NCBI GenBank assembly: GCA_944380515.1
Contig: CALWHT010000029.1
Span: forward strand, 1 to 64,000
Direction of reading: 5' to 3'
Source: an uncultured Roseburia sp.
GTDB taxonomy: Bacteria; Bacillota; Clostridia; Lachnospirales; Lachnospiraceae
Length of the DNA: 64,000 nt
Shown: positions 1 to 9,377 of the stretch, piece after piece
Numbering within the stretch: position 1 is the stretch's first letter
Layout of the letters: the number at the start of each line of letters is the position of its first letter
Notes under the pieces: model-generated
What the model was told of the DNA's origin: nothing
Database searches by the model: none
The model's input: only the letters and a program-made list of their open reading frames with translations
Position numbers and translations under genes: made by a program

Positions 1-143
1 AATTCGGTCATTAGCCCTCCAAAAGTGGATAAGTTCAGGAGAAAAATAAAAGTTGTGAATAACTTATTTTTTTCTAAGAAATCCATTGTCATATGGCAGT
101 CAAATATATTTTACCGTTTAAAATTGCTATCATACTTAAATAC

Positions 144-172
144 TTGACTATGCTCAAATTATTGACTATAAT
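144..172 (+). promoter_or_regulatory. Sigma-A promoter of the pilus operon
   Basis: A TTGACT -35 box (144-149) is followed after exactly 17 bp by a perfect TATAAT -10 box (167-172). It lies about 190 bp upstream of the adhesin gene and just ahead of a small ORF with a near-ideal ribosome-binding site. The AT-rich stretch 1-143 shows nothing else I can name. The long 5' leader leaves room for post-transcriptional control. Confidence 0.75.
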
Positions 173-223
173 GTTAGGAAACATTCAGGGAAACGAAATA
201 TTACGAAAATAGGAGGTGAAAAT

Positions 224-292
224 ATGCAAATATCGAGGAAATATTTAATAACAAAAGAATTTTTTGGGGAAATTACGAATAAATATACATAG
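224..292 (+). CDS. 22-aa leader ORF ahead of the pilus operon
   Basis: A 22-codon ORF begins at ATG 224 and ends with TAG at 290-292. Its ribosome-binding site AGGAGGTG (211-218) is the best match to the anti-Shine-Dalgarno sequence near the operon start and sits 5 bp from the ATG, so translation is likely. The product is basic and polar (starts MQISRKYLITKEFF) with no signal peptide. It lies between the operon promoter and the adhesin start at 358. I do not recognise the peptide; it may be a leader peptide that couples translation to expression of the pilus genes, or a chance ORF. Confidence 0.45.
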   Translation: MQISRKYLITKEFFGEITNKYT

Positions 293-357
293 GGGCATAA
301 TTATAAGAAAAATGAAGCAAGGGAATCAGTAAAATGAAGATTTAGGAAAAGGCAGGT

Positions 358-3300
358 ATGAAAAAGAAGGTATGGATACTGCTTCTGGTTTTTTCGATGT
401 TGGTGACAACAATCAAATTTCCGGAGGTGGCGGTAGCAGGGGCAGAAGAGGAGAACACGGATTTTGGTGTCAATGTAAAAATCATGGAAGGCGGAGACGC
501 CGCAACGGACGCTGCAGCAGAGGGAGAAATACATATAATCAATATCTCAGCGCAGAACCGGGGCCAGGAGGATGCCGTGCTGAAGGTTTGTCTGCTGAAT
601 GAAGATGGACAGACAGCGGATACGCAGGTGGAGGTGCTGAATCTGTGCGAGGAGGGGCAAATTACGGATACGGCCGTACAGACTGCAATGGAGGAAACGC
701 TTAAAGAGGCTCTCACGCTTGCGGACGGCACGGTGACAGCCCTTGAAGCACAGTGGAAGGTGGAGACAGACGACAGCGGAGCAGTGACGGCACGTTATCT
801 GGAGGCGGCGCTTCCGGCAGGAGCCTTTGCAGCATTTGATATGCAGCTGCAGTACCGTTTGGCGGAAGAAAATGATGCAAAGAGGACTCTTATAAGAGCG
901 AAAGCATTTTGCGGGGAACAGGAAGTGACGGAGACCTCGGAAAAAGAGGACGAGGATAATGAAACAATCGTTCTGTGGGAGGTTGAAAAGGCAGAAGAGG
1001 AGAACGAGCCGGAGGGTGAAAACGCAACAGAAGAAAATGTGACAGAAGAAAATACAACAGAAGAAAGTATACCGGAAGAAGATGCCTCAGAAGAAAACGA
1101 ATCAGATAAAAATATATCAGATGAAAACGTTCCCAAGAACGTTATTGGCAAAACTGCGAAAGCATTGAATCCGAATTATCTGTATCTTGATACAAGGGGA
1201 ATGAATTTGGGAGAGGACTGGAACGCGTCCGGAAAAGATATTTATCTGTGCGTTGAGTCGTGGGGCACTCTCCAAAAAGGAACTCTTGATCCGGATACCG
1301 GATATTGGTATTGGGATTTTTCCACGTGGAGCAATATTGATCATTATTTTGCATTTACCTGTGGAGACTCCTGGGCTGAAATTCAGGCAGCGGACTACCG
1401 GAGAACGGAGTTGTCGGATATTTTGCTGAGCGGCGCGGGAGGCAGGGTGTTCAGCCAGGACGGCACGGCCGAAGAGCTTATTGATAATTGCAGGGTGTAT
1501 GCAATCAAGGAAGGTACGGCAGGCTTTGAAGGAACAGTGCTGTCATTTTATGATATGACCGCAGAGCTTGATTTGACGTCGGTTGTGGCTGTCTTTTCCG
1601 ATGATGCAGGCAACAGCAGCCAGGAGTATGCGCTGACGGACGGAAAGGTAACCGTACCCTCGGATGTGTATACAAATATAAAGTTCCGTATAGAAGGCCA
1701 GGATACACAGACCTGTGAATTGGCGGATTTTGCCGGGGCGGGACAAACTGTTTTTTATTATGGAAGGACAACTCTTCCCGAGGGCAGCCTGATCAATGAA
1801 TGGGATTTTCCCGTTGAGAAGAGCGGGGGACTGTCAGGCAAAGGACTGTATTTCAGCTCGGATACCGCCTGGGCCGGCGCCGAAATTTCTGTGGACGGCG
1901 GTGAAAAGCAGGCGCTTGAAAGCCTGGCGGAGGAAGCAGGCACTTTTTATTATGAGTTTCCGGCGGATTCCGCTGCCACCCGGCAGAGCGTAATTGCGGT
2001 ATATCTGCAGGACGGAACAATATATCGCTTCTTTTGGGCGGATGAGGCTTTTAATGAAGTTACGGTGAGTGAGGATATCGCGTCTGTGAATACGGTGTAT
2101 GCGGCGGCCAGGGCGGTGTACTATGATGCAGCGCTTTCAAAGCTTTCCTATCAAAATACGGAAGGCGCGCAGAATGATGGAAAGGGGATTCCATATTCGG
2201 ACGGAGGCTCGGTCTATTACTATGCTCAGGGAGACGGCGTTGCGCCTATAAGCGGAGCTATGACCGCAGTGGAGGGGAAAGAAGATGTATACCGGGTGCA
2301 GCTTCCGGCCGGATACACGAGAATCCGTTTTGCCGGATATCAGGTTGCGGATGCGGACGAGGCCAGATATGGAGACGGAACGGATATGACGGATATCCCG
2401 ATGGGACTGTCAGAGCCGTGCTTTTACGGAGATTCCGGCGACGATATCGTCTATAACGGCGGAAACCGCGGGGGCTATTGGGACGAGCTGGATGCAGTAA
2501 GAGATGCGGAGAAAGGAAAAGGCACGGTTATCGTAGACATTCCGCAGGGCAGCTTTACAAAGGAAGCGAATACCCGGTATGTTCATACGGCTTTTTACGA
2601 TTTCTTCACGGACTACGAGTTGAATGGGAATAATCGTGACAATTATCTGAGTACGGCGAATATCAAGAGCCACCGCATTTATCAGCCGTTCCGGCAGTTT
2701 AATCAGGCGTTAAGCTCGTACTATGAGCAAAAGAATGCCGCCTCTCCGTTATATTGGGGAAATTTTCAGAATTATACCGGAAGTAAATTTGAAGAAATTG
2801 CTCACACGCTCAATCTGCTCGGCTGGGAAAATCGAAACAAATTCTTTTACGAAAATAACTCTATGTGGGGCATTAACGGCGCGGAAATTAATTATGGCGG
2901 ACAGAATGCCACACAGGGACTTGTGAGTGACAGTTTGGGGCAGGATGGAGAGCTTGAGATTAAAACAATTGACGGAAGTACCGTGAAGGCGCCGTATTTT
3001 GATGAAACCTTTCTGCGCGGTGACAACAGTAAAGGGACGGTTCTCGGCGATGTGTATGAGAACGTGCAATTTCCCTTTACGCAGGAGGCTATGAAGAGTA
3101 CCTGGGCTGCAGACGCAAAGGGGACAGTGGCGTACTGGAAATTTGACAGCAAGGATTCCGCAACCAATCTTCGGATGTATCAGGATGCGCAGACAGGAGC
3201 GTATTATCTGAATAAATCCGGGGAAGTGGTGAAAGGAAGGACAACGGATGGTGTTACGGCGGAAGGTAACTTTTTTCCGTTCAACGGGTCAGAACAGAGC

Positions 3301-6300
3301 GGAAACGCCGCTGTTTTAAATTACGGTTTCGCCATGCGGATGGACATTGAATTTCGGCTGACCGAGGAGGGGACAGTCCTCACTACGGAAGGAGAAGCTA
3401 TACCGATAGAGTTTAACTTTTCCGGAGATGATGACGTCTGGATTTTCATCGACGGTAAGCTGGCATTGGATATCGGCGGAGATCATGACGTGGTGACGGG
3501 ATCGCTGAACTTTAAGGACATGAGATACCGGGTCAGTGCCGTTAAAAATTCTTCCGGAGGCGGCTGTACACCAAACGTAGAGGGTGATTTTGAGCTGGGT
3601 GCGCAGGAAATCCATACGCTGACCATGTTTTACATGGAGCGCGGCCTGTGGGAATCCAACATGTCAATCACATACAATTTTCCCGACGAAAATCTTTTTG
3701 AGGTGGAGAAGCGGGTCAATACGGACAATGTGAACCATGACATTTTTGATGAAAGGCTGTTTACCGGCTCGGATACGTTTGGCTTTACGATTAAAAATGC
3801 GGCGACGCACTGGGGAGAGAAAGCATCCACCAGTACGGAAACGGAGCCGGAGCTTTTTAATGACAGCTTTACCGGAGGGACCGTCGCACCTTCGGTGGTC
3901 AACAATATATTTGAATATGTGGCAGAGAAGGCCGGCAGGCAGGATGTTGCCCATTGGTATGCGCAATACGAAGACGACGCAAACGGGCAATATAAGGATT
4001 CCCGCTGGGGTATTATTACCCAGGAAAGGGGAGAGGCGGTCCGCACTGCCGATTATGAGTATCTGAGCTTTGATTTTTACTTTGACGAAAACCGGACGCC
4101 AAGCCTCAGCAATATGTGGGTGGAGCTGGTGGATGAAAATGGAAAAACAGCCGTTGCAAGGCTGTCCTCGCAAAACACATTCGGCTCGTCAAATCTTACC
4201 CAAAGAACCTGGGAAACGATTAAGGTGTATTTAAGCCGCCTGAATGCGGAAACAGGATTTGACCGGAATTCCGTAAAAGAGGTCAGGCTTGCTTTCCGGT
4301 ACCCGACCAATATCTATATCGACAATGTGCAGTTTGTGCCAGCGACAACCATGGATATTATGACGGGATTTACGGTGCAGCAGTCGGAAATACCCGATTA
4401 CGGCTCCGTAAAAGAAAACGGAGTCAATGGGGAACCGTCTCTCCGGAATGCCGAGGGTGCAGTCTATTCGGTGAAAAATGAAAGTACCGGTGAAACCACA
4501 TACGGGAGGGTGAGCGCCAACGGCAGGTTTTCGCTCGGGGACGGCGATGTCGCCAGCTTCAGCAATCAGTTCCGGCGCGGAAGCTACCTGTATCTGGAGG
4601 AGACAGGCGTAAACCAGGAGGCGTTTGAGACCAGCTGGAGCCTGTATGAAAACGGGAACCCGGTTATGTCGTACGGCGAGGGGGAATCGGTACAAAATCC
4701 GGCCTCGGGCGGCGGGAATCTTGTAAATCAGGAAGGGAGAAGCATCGAGGACGGACGTATCGAAAATACTGATGTAAATTCAGCGGAAGCCAATTACGAC
4801 AGTGCGAAAGATACTGCGGAGCGTTCCAGCGTATTTCGTTCTTATGAACAGCCAGACAACACGGTAATTGCGACGACGCTTCGTGCGGTATTTGAGAATA
4901 CGGTAAATACCGGAAGCATTACCATAAAAAAAGACACCGCGGAGCGTTCCGCTCCGTTGAATCCGGATACGGAATACGAATTTGAAATCACATTTACGAA
5001 TGTTGCCGGTTCTGCGCTGGAAGCGGAACCGATCAAAACCACAGTGAAGGTGAAGGCCGGCGGAGAAACGACCATCTCCGGGATTCCGCTTGGGACAGAT
5101 TTTGTGATTCGCGAAATGGAACCCACGGACGGCTCACGGCTGGAAAGTATTGAGATAGAGGGAGAGAATCCGTGGGCAGAGGTTGAAAATGATACGGTAC
5201 AGGGAACCGTGAAGGCAGAGACGGCACAGTGCAAGTTCATTTTCAAAAACACAAACCGTCCGCTGCTTGATATCAGTGTGGAGAAAAAGTGGCAGGACGG
5301 AAACGGGGACGATATATCCGACACGATAGATTCCGATATTTATATCCAGCTCCAGAGAAAATATACCGATGCATCCGGGGAGCATCCCTATGAAGCGGTA
5401 ACCATCAACGGACAGTCTTATCTCGTGCTGCGGAAGGGATATGAAGGCTGGATATACGAATTTACGGGCCTTGAAAAATTTCAGGATGATGCCTGTACGG
5501 TTCGGTATACCTACCGGGTGGTGGAAGGAACGGTAGATGCAAACGGGATATTTACGGCGATAGAGGATGGCGGAATCATTGTCGTGGAAGACGGGGAGTA
5601 TGTGGTTGATTATCAGTGTCAGGAGACAACCGGAGGGATGACGGATGCGGCAGTCACGGATGATATGACCGGAAACAGCAATCAGACCCAGAGCCAGACC
5701 TTCCGGGAAACCATTGTAAATAAGATTCATTACACGACAAATCTTAAGATAGTAAAAGTAGATGCGTCAGAGAAAGACAAAAGACTCTCCGGCGTAGAAT
5801 TTAAGCTTGAAAAAGGGACAGACAATTCTACTGCCGATCACTTTGAGCCGGACGCTTCCTTCGGAACGGACGGGGTTGTGACAATCGTAACCGGGGACGG
5901 AGAAAACGGGACGATATTGGGAGAGGCTTTCATCAATGACCTGGAGGAAGGAATTTACCGCATAACGGAAACGAAGACCGCTTCCGGTTACAGTCTTCTG
6001 AAATCACCGTTGATTCTGACGATTGACCGCACAAACGGCTGTACGGTACAGGAAGGAGAGACCGTGGGAGAGGCGATTGCGGTGGATGATGAGACAAATA
6101 CCATTACGCTTACCGTTTCCAATCGTTTGCTGTACGAGCTTCCGGTCACCGGAGGATATATCCGATTCTATATGATAGCTGGAGGTCTGGCTCTTGCCGG
6201 GGCTGTGATCTTCTTCTATAGATTGCAGAAATGGAGAAAGGGGGGCGGGGCAAAATGCCTTTATAGAAAATTCGTCTATTTCCTTGCCGGGGCTGCAGTT

Positions 6301-6366
6301 TTCTTCTATAAATTGCAGAAACGGAGACAGGGGGCGAGGACTCACGGAAAACAGCGGGGGCAATGA
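358..6366 (+). CDS. Large LPXTG-anchored surface adhesin / pilus tip protein with fibro-slime and Cna-B domains
   Basis: A 2002-residue secreted protein, probably the adhesive tip or ancillary subunit of the sortase-built pilus encoded downstream. A signal peptide (MKKK followed by a hydrophobic core) occupies about residues 1-28. An acidic linker of five-residue units lies at about 221-259. The stretch 260-980 is beta-rich and not assigned. A fibro-slime/PA14-like motif (GDDDVWIFIDGKLALDIGG) is at about 1023-1041. Three Cna-B/SpaA-like modules follow at about 1516-1610, 1635-1790 and 1793-1925. The sorting signal LPVTG starts at residue 1928, followed by a hydrophobic segment and basic residues. 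The tail is odd: after a normal stop-transfer sequence it continues through a partly duplicated copy of the membrane segment (see the 90-bp repeat). The ligand cannot be predicted; mucin or plant polysaccharide are both possible. Confidence 0.85.
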   Translation: MKKKVWILLLVFSMLVTTIKFPEVAVAGAEEENTDFGVNVKIMEGGDAATDAAAEGEIHIINISAQNRGQEDAVLKVCLLNEDGQTADTQVEVLNLCEEGQITDTAVQTAMEETLKEALTLADGTVTALEAQWKVETDDSGAVTARYLEAALPAGAFAAFDMQLQYRLAEENDAKRTLIRAKAFCGEQEVTETSEKEDEDNETIVLWEVEKAEEENEPEGENATEENVTEENTTEESIPEEDASEENESDKNISDENVPKNVIGKTAKALNPNYLYLDTRGMNLGEDWNASGKDIYLCVESWGTLQKGTLDPDTGYWYWDFSTWSNIDHYFAFTCGDSWAEIQAADYRRTELSDILLSGAGGRVFSQDGTAEELIDNCRVYAIKEGTAGFEGTVLSFYDMTAELDLTSVVAVFSDDAGNSSQEYALTDGKVTVPSDVYTNIKFRIEGQDTQTCELADFAGAGQTVFYYGRTTLPEGSLINEWDFPVEKSGGLSGKGLYFSSDTAWAGAEISVDGGEKQALESLAEEAGTFYYEFPADSAATRQSVIAVYLQDGTIYRFFWADEAFNEVTVSEDIASVNTVYAAARAVYYDAALSKLSYQNTEGAQNDGKGIPYSDGGSVYYYAQGDGVAPISGAMTAVEGKEDVYRVQLPAGYTRIRFAGYQVADADEARYGDGTDMTDIPMGLSEPCFYGDSGDDIVYNGGNRGGYWDELDAVRDAEKGKGTVIVDIPQGSFTKEANTRYVHTAFYDFFTDYELNGNNRDNYLSTANIKSHRIYQPFRQFNQALSSYYEQKNAASPLYWGNFQNYTGSKFEEIAHTLNLLGWENRNKFFYENNSMWGINGAEINYGGQNATQGLVSDSLGQDGELEIKTIDGSTVKAPYFDETFLRGDNSKGTVLGDVYENVQFPFTQEAMKSTWAADAKGTVAYWKFDSKDSATNLRMYQDAQTGAYYLNKSGEVVKGRTTDGVTAEGNFFPFNGSEQSGNAAVLNYGFAMRMDIEFRLTEEGTVLTTEGEAIPIEFNFSGDDDVWIFIDGKLALDIGGDHDVVTGSLNFKDMRYRVSAVKNSSGGGCTPNVEGDFELGAQEIHTLTMFYMERGLWESNMSITYNFPDENLFEVEKRVNTDNVNHDIFDERLFTGSDTFGFTIKNAATHWGEKASTSTETEPELFNDSFTGGTVAPSVVNNIFEYVAEKAGRQDVAHWYAQYEDDANGQYKDSRWGIITQERGEAVRTADYEYLSFDFYFDENRTPSLSNMWVELVDENGKTAVARLSSQNTFGSSNLTQRTWETIKVYLSRLNAETGFDRNSVKEVRLAFRYPTNIYIDNVQFVPATTMDIMTGFTVQQSEIPDYGSVKENGVNGEPSLRNAEGAVYSVKNESTGETTYGRVSANGRFSLGDGDVASFSNQFRRGSYLYLEETGVNQEAFETSWSLYENGNPVMSYGEGESVQNPASGGGNLVNQEGRSIEDGRIENTDVNSAEANYDSAKDTAERSSVFRSYEQPDNTVIATTLRAVFENTVNTGSITIKKDTAERSAPLNPDTEYEFEITFTNVAGSALEAEPIKTTVKVKAGGETTISGIPLGTDFVIREMEPTDGSRLESIEIEGENPWAEVENDTVQGTVKAETAQCKFIFKNTNRPLLDISVEKKWQDGNGDDISDTIDSDIYIQLQRKYTDASGEHPYEAVTINGQSYLVLRKGYEGWIYEFTGLEKFQDDACTVRYTYRVVEGTVDANGIFTAIEDGGIIVVEDGEYVVDYQCQETTGGMTDAAVTDDMTGNSNQTQSQTFRETIVNKIHYTTNLKIVKVDASEKDKRLSGVEFKLEKGTDNSTADHFEPDASFGTDGVVTIVTGDGENGTILGEAFINDLEEGIYRITETKTASGYSLLKSPLILTIDRTNGCTVQEGETVGEAIAVDDETNTITLTVSNRLLYELPVTGGYIRFYMIAGGLALAGAVIFFYRLQKWRKGGGAKCLYRKFVYFLAGAAVFFYKLQKRRQGARTHGKQRGQ
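1018..1134 (+). repeat. Acidic pentapeptide repeat region in the adhesin
   Basis: About eight degenerate 15-bp units encode five-residue blocks such as ATEEN, VTEEN, TTEES, IPEED, ASEEN and ISDEN (residues about 221-259). They form a Glu/Asn/Thr-rich, probably disordered spacer between the N-terminal domain and the rest of the adhesin. Unit number could vary between strains by slippage. Confidence 0.7.
6193..6336 (+). repeat. Imperfect 54-55 bp direct repeat, 90-bp period, in the adhesin C-terminus
   Basis: Copy 1 (6193-6247) and copy 2 (6283-6336) both start CTTGCCGGGGCTG and continue through TTCTTCTATA and ATTGCAGAAA to GGGGGCG. They encode the hydrophobic-plus-basic end of the sorting signal twice. 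Copy 1 has six G residues (6240-6245) and copy 2 has five (6330-6334), so the copies differ by one base in a homopolymer. With one more G in copy 1 the protein would stop at 6264-6266, giving a normal short sorting tail. Confidence 0.7.
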
Positions 6367-6406
6367 AAAAGGTTATTCATAATTTTAAAAAGAAAGGAAA
6401 AATGAG

Positions 6407-8458
6407 ATGAAAATCGAGAAACTCAAAAAAGTAATGGGTGGACTCTTAACAGCGGTAATGCTGATGTCAACAGTGACGATGACTGCGTTCGCCGCGGAGT
6501 CCGACACGATACTGCAGACCAGCGGAAGCCTCACAATCAATAAATATGAGGGGGATGATACGTCTACTCCTTTGGAAGGCGTAGAATTTACGTTATACAA
6601 GCTGGCCGATATCACACAGACGATCAGCGCTGGCGTGGTAGATACAAAAGCAACGCCGGTCAGCGAGCTTAACGGGAAACTGACGGCGGAGGAGCTTGCC
6701 AATATCGCAAACGGAACCTCTTCGACAGATGAATGGAATGCACTGCTGGATAAGATTGGTAGTCTGACAGGTTTGACAGAGTACGCTTCCGATACGACAG
6801 AAGCTAACGGACAGGTTGTATTTTCGAATGTGCCGATTGGTATTTATGCCGTAGCTGAGACGGATGCGCCGAGCCAGGTTATTTCGAAAACAGCGAATTT
6901 CATAGTGTCTATTCCTATGACGACGGATAACGGTGAAAGTTGGAATTATGATATTGTGGCAAATCCGAAAAATGCGACTGCTTATGGCGGAATTTCACTT
7001 TTAAAGCAGGGAAAAGAGGGAAATGGAACTGAGTCGGCGCTTGCCGGAGTAACCTTTGTTCTTCAGAAGCAGAACGGGGCGTCATGGGAGACGGTAGAGG
7101 ACAATCTTGTGACAAATTCCAGCGGAATGATTTCTGTGAACGATCTTGTACCGGCGGTTTACCGATTCGTGGAGGTTGCGATAGGAGAGGATAATGACGG
7201 TTATATCCTTGACGGAAAAACGACTTACGAGTTTGAATTGAGGATTCTGGCTGACAATCAGACACATATTTTTTATGACGCGGATGGAGACGGAGCGAAG
7301 GATGACCAGGGGACGACGACAAACGGATATACCATTCGTATTACAAATGAAAAGCCGACGCTCGAAAAGACTGTACAAGACGGCGGTAACTGGGACAATG
7401 AGACAGATGCTTCTGTGGGGGATACGATAACATGGAAGGTCAGTGCATCCGTACCGTCAAAGGTGGATGAATTAAAGGAATACAGCCTTACGGATACCAT
7501 GTCAAATGCATTGACCTGGGTATCGGAGGCGGAAGCCGCATTAACCATAGCGACAGAACCGGTGGTTACGCTTGAGAAAGATACGGATTATACCTTAACA
7601 GTACCCGTGGATAACACCCAGGGCGGAAAATGGACAATTATATTTACCGATGAGGGAAAGACAAAGCTTGCACAAAATAATGTTACGAAAATAGAGGTGA
7701 CATTTAAGACATTGCTCAACAGCAACGCGCAGGTGGGAAGCGCCGGAAATCTGAATACGGGTGAACTGGATTATTCCAATGCAATCTATCCGACGGCTGA
7801 TCCGGACAACCCGAATGATGGGGAGGAACCGGGCAGGGATACGATTACGGATCAGGCGGCAGTCTATACGTTTGGCTTAGGAGTTGAAAAGGTAGACGGC
7901 AGCAACAATACCACAAAATTGGCGGGAGTTACCTTTGACCTTTACAGCTATGACGGCGCAGATCCGGTAACAGAGACGGTATTAAAGGAACAGGGAACGA
8001 AAATCAAGGTATCGAAGAAAACACCAGACACCGACGGTGTATACGTGGTGGATGCAAATGGAACAGCGGTGCTGACGACGGATTCCCAGGGAAATATCAG
8101 CGTGGACGGTTTGAAAAACGGAAACTATTATCTCGTGGAAACAAAGACAAAGGATGATTATAACCTCTTAAAAGATCCGGTGAAGGTGGAAATCGCTGTT
8201 ACATACATAACGAAAACGGAAACGACCTCCGAGACGGATAGGGATGGCAATACGACAATTACGACGACGGTGACCACGGAAACCTTTACAGGAGGGGACA
8301 GCGATAACGGAATATATACAGTGACCATTCAAAATAATAAGGGATTCGAGCTTCCGATTACCGGTGGAACGGGTACGATCCTTGCATCCCTTATCGGTAT
8401 TCTGCTGATGGGCGGAGGGGCATTCGTACTTATTTCATCCAGAAAGCAGAAAGGATAA
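6407..8458 (+). CDS. Major pilin subunit, SpaA/isopeptide-forming, LPXTG-anchored
   Basis: A 683-residue pilin that sortase would polymerise into the pilus shaft. It has a Sec signal peptide ending near AFAA (about residue 29), an N-terminal SpaA-like domain, a pilin-motif-like sequence with Lys188 in VANPKN (the likely acceptor lysine), a central fimbrial isopeptide-formation D2-type domain (about 315-495) and a C-terminal Cna-B domain with an E-box (YYLVETKTKDDYN). The sorting signal LPITG is at residues 649-653, followed by a membrane helix and RKQKG. It starts 40 bp after the adhesin and its stop overlaps the sortase start by one base. Motif order and the adjacent sortases make the call firm. 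Confidence 0.92.
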   Translation: MKIEKLKKVMGGLLTAVMLMSTVTMTAFAAESDTILQTSGSLTINKYEGDDTSTPLEGVEFTLYKLADITQTISAGVVDTKATPVSELNGKLTAEELANIANGTSSTDEWNALLDKIGSLTGLTEYASDTTEANGQVVFSNVPIGIYAVAETDAPSQVISKTANFIVSIPMTTDNGESWNYDIVANPKNATAYGGISLLKQGKEGNGTESALAGVTFVLQKQNGASWETVEDNLVTNSSGMISVNDLVPAVYRFVEVAIGEDNDGYILDGKTTYEFELRILADNQTHIFYDADGDGAKDDQGTTTNGYTIRITNEKPTLEKTVQDGGNWDNETDASVGDTITWKVSASVPSKVDELKEYSLTDTMSNALTWVSEAEAALTIATEPVVTLEKDTDYTLTVPVDNTQGGKWTIIFTDEGKTKLAQNNVTKIEVTFKTLLNSNAQVGSAGNLNTGELDYSNAIYPTADPDNPNDGEEPGRDTITDQAAVYTFGLGVEKVDGSNNTTKLAGVTFDLYSYDGADPVTETVLKEQGTKIKVSKKTPDTDGVYVVDANGTAVLTTDSQGNISVDGLKNGNYYLVETKTKDDYNLLKDPVKVEIAVTYITKTETTSETDRDGNTTITTTVTTETFTGGDSDNGIYTVTIQNNKGFELPITGGTGTILASLIGILLMGGGAFVLISSRKQKG

Positions 8459-9315
8459 TGAAAAAGCTCAAGGAAGTATTTGCCGCTCTGATGTTTGCGA
8501 CAGGGCTTGGTATTGCGGCTTATCCCGTGATCAGCAATTATTTTTATGAGCGCAATGCGACACAGGTCGTGGAGACTTATGACGACACGGTGGAGGAAAT
8601 GGGGCAGGAGAAAATTGACGCGGCAAAAGAGGCGGCAAAAAAATATAATGAACAGCTCCAGTCGGCTATTATCCGGGATGAAGCGGGAGAGGGGGAGACG
8701 GACGGCGAAAGCTACGTGGATATGCTTAGTGTCGGCGAAAGCATCGGTTATATCACGATTCCGAAAATTCAGGCGGAACTGCCGATTTACAGCGGAAGCA
8801 GCACTGAAGTGCTTCAAAAGGGGATCGGCCATCTGGAGCAGTCCTCCTATCCCATCGGCGGGGAGGGAACCCACAGCGTTTTGACCGGACACAGAGGGCT
8901 TCCCGATGCGGAGCTGTTTACCCATCTCGATAAATTGGAAAAGGGCGACTGCTTTTATCTTCATGTGCTGGATGAAATTCTTGCCTACCGGGTGGACCAG
9001 ATTAAGGTGGTAGAGCCGAACGAGACAGGTGATTTAGAGATCGTTCCGGGGAAGGATTACTGCACCCTGGTTACGTGCACGCCGTATTCCATTAACACAC
9101 ACAGACTGCTGGTGCGCGGAGAGCGGACGGAATATCATGGAGAACTGGAAAGTGAGATACAGTACCAGGAGCTTCAGACGGGCACGGTAGCCCGCAGGCT
9201 GATAGATGTGTTTCCCTGGATTTTGGCGGTGGGAGCGGCAGCCATCGGCACGGAAGCAATCCTGTTTTGGTTGCTGATGCGCAGAAAGAAAAAGCGTGAA
9301 AAGGAAGAATTGTAG
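8458..9315 (+). CDS. Class C-type sortase (pilin polymerase)
   Basis: A 285-residue membrane-bound transpeptidase expected to cleave LPXTG between Thr and Gly and join pilin subunits through lysine. It has an N-terminal transmembrane segment (about 5-28), the catalytic His in LTGHRG (His145), Cys in TLVTCTP (Cys207) and the conserved Arg about nine residues later (HRLLVRGER), then a C-terminal membrane helix and a basic tail, the two-helix layout of class C enzymes. I do not see the DP(W/F) lid motif of many class C sortases. The start ATG overlaps the pilin stop codon. Confidence 0.9.
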   Translation: MKKLKEVFAALMFATGLGIAAYPVISNYFYERNATQVVETYDDTVEEMGQEKIDAAKEAAKKYNEQLQSAIIRDEAGEGETDGESYVDMLSVGESIGYITIPKIQAELPIYSGSSTEVLQKGIGHLEQSSYPIGGEGTHSVLTGHRGLPDAELFTHLDKLEKGDCFYLHVLDEILAYRVDQIKVVEPNETGDLEIVPGKDYCTLVTCTPYSINTHRLLVRGERTEYHGELESEIQYQELQTGTVARRLIDVFPWILAVGAAAIGTEAILFWLLMRRKKKREKEEL

Positions 9316-9377
9316 CCGGACAAACAGCGGACTTTTTTGTCTGACAGTGCCGCCGTAAGACGGTATGGAGGATTGTA

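Noticed and set aside
1018-1134. Short direct repeats that might be a CRISPR array
   Set aside because: Units are 15 bp, contiguous, in frame and encode acidic five-residue blocks; there are no spacers or cas genes.
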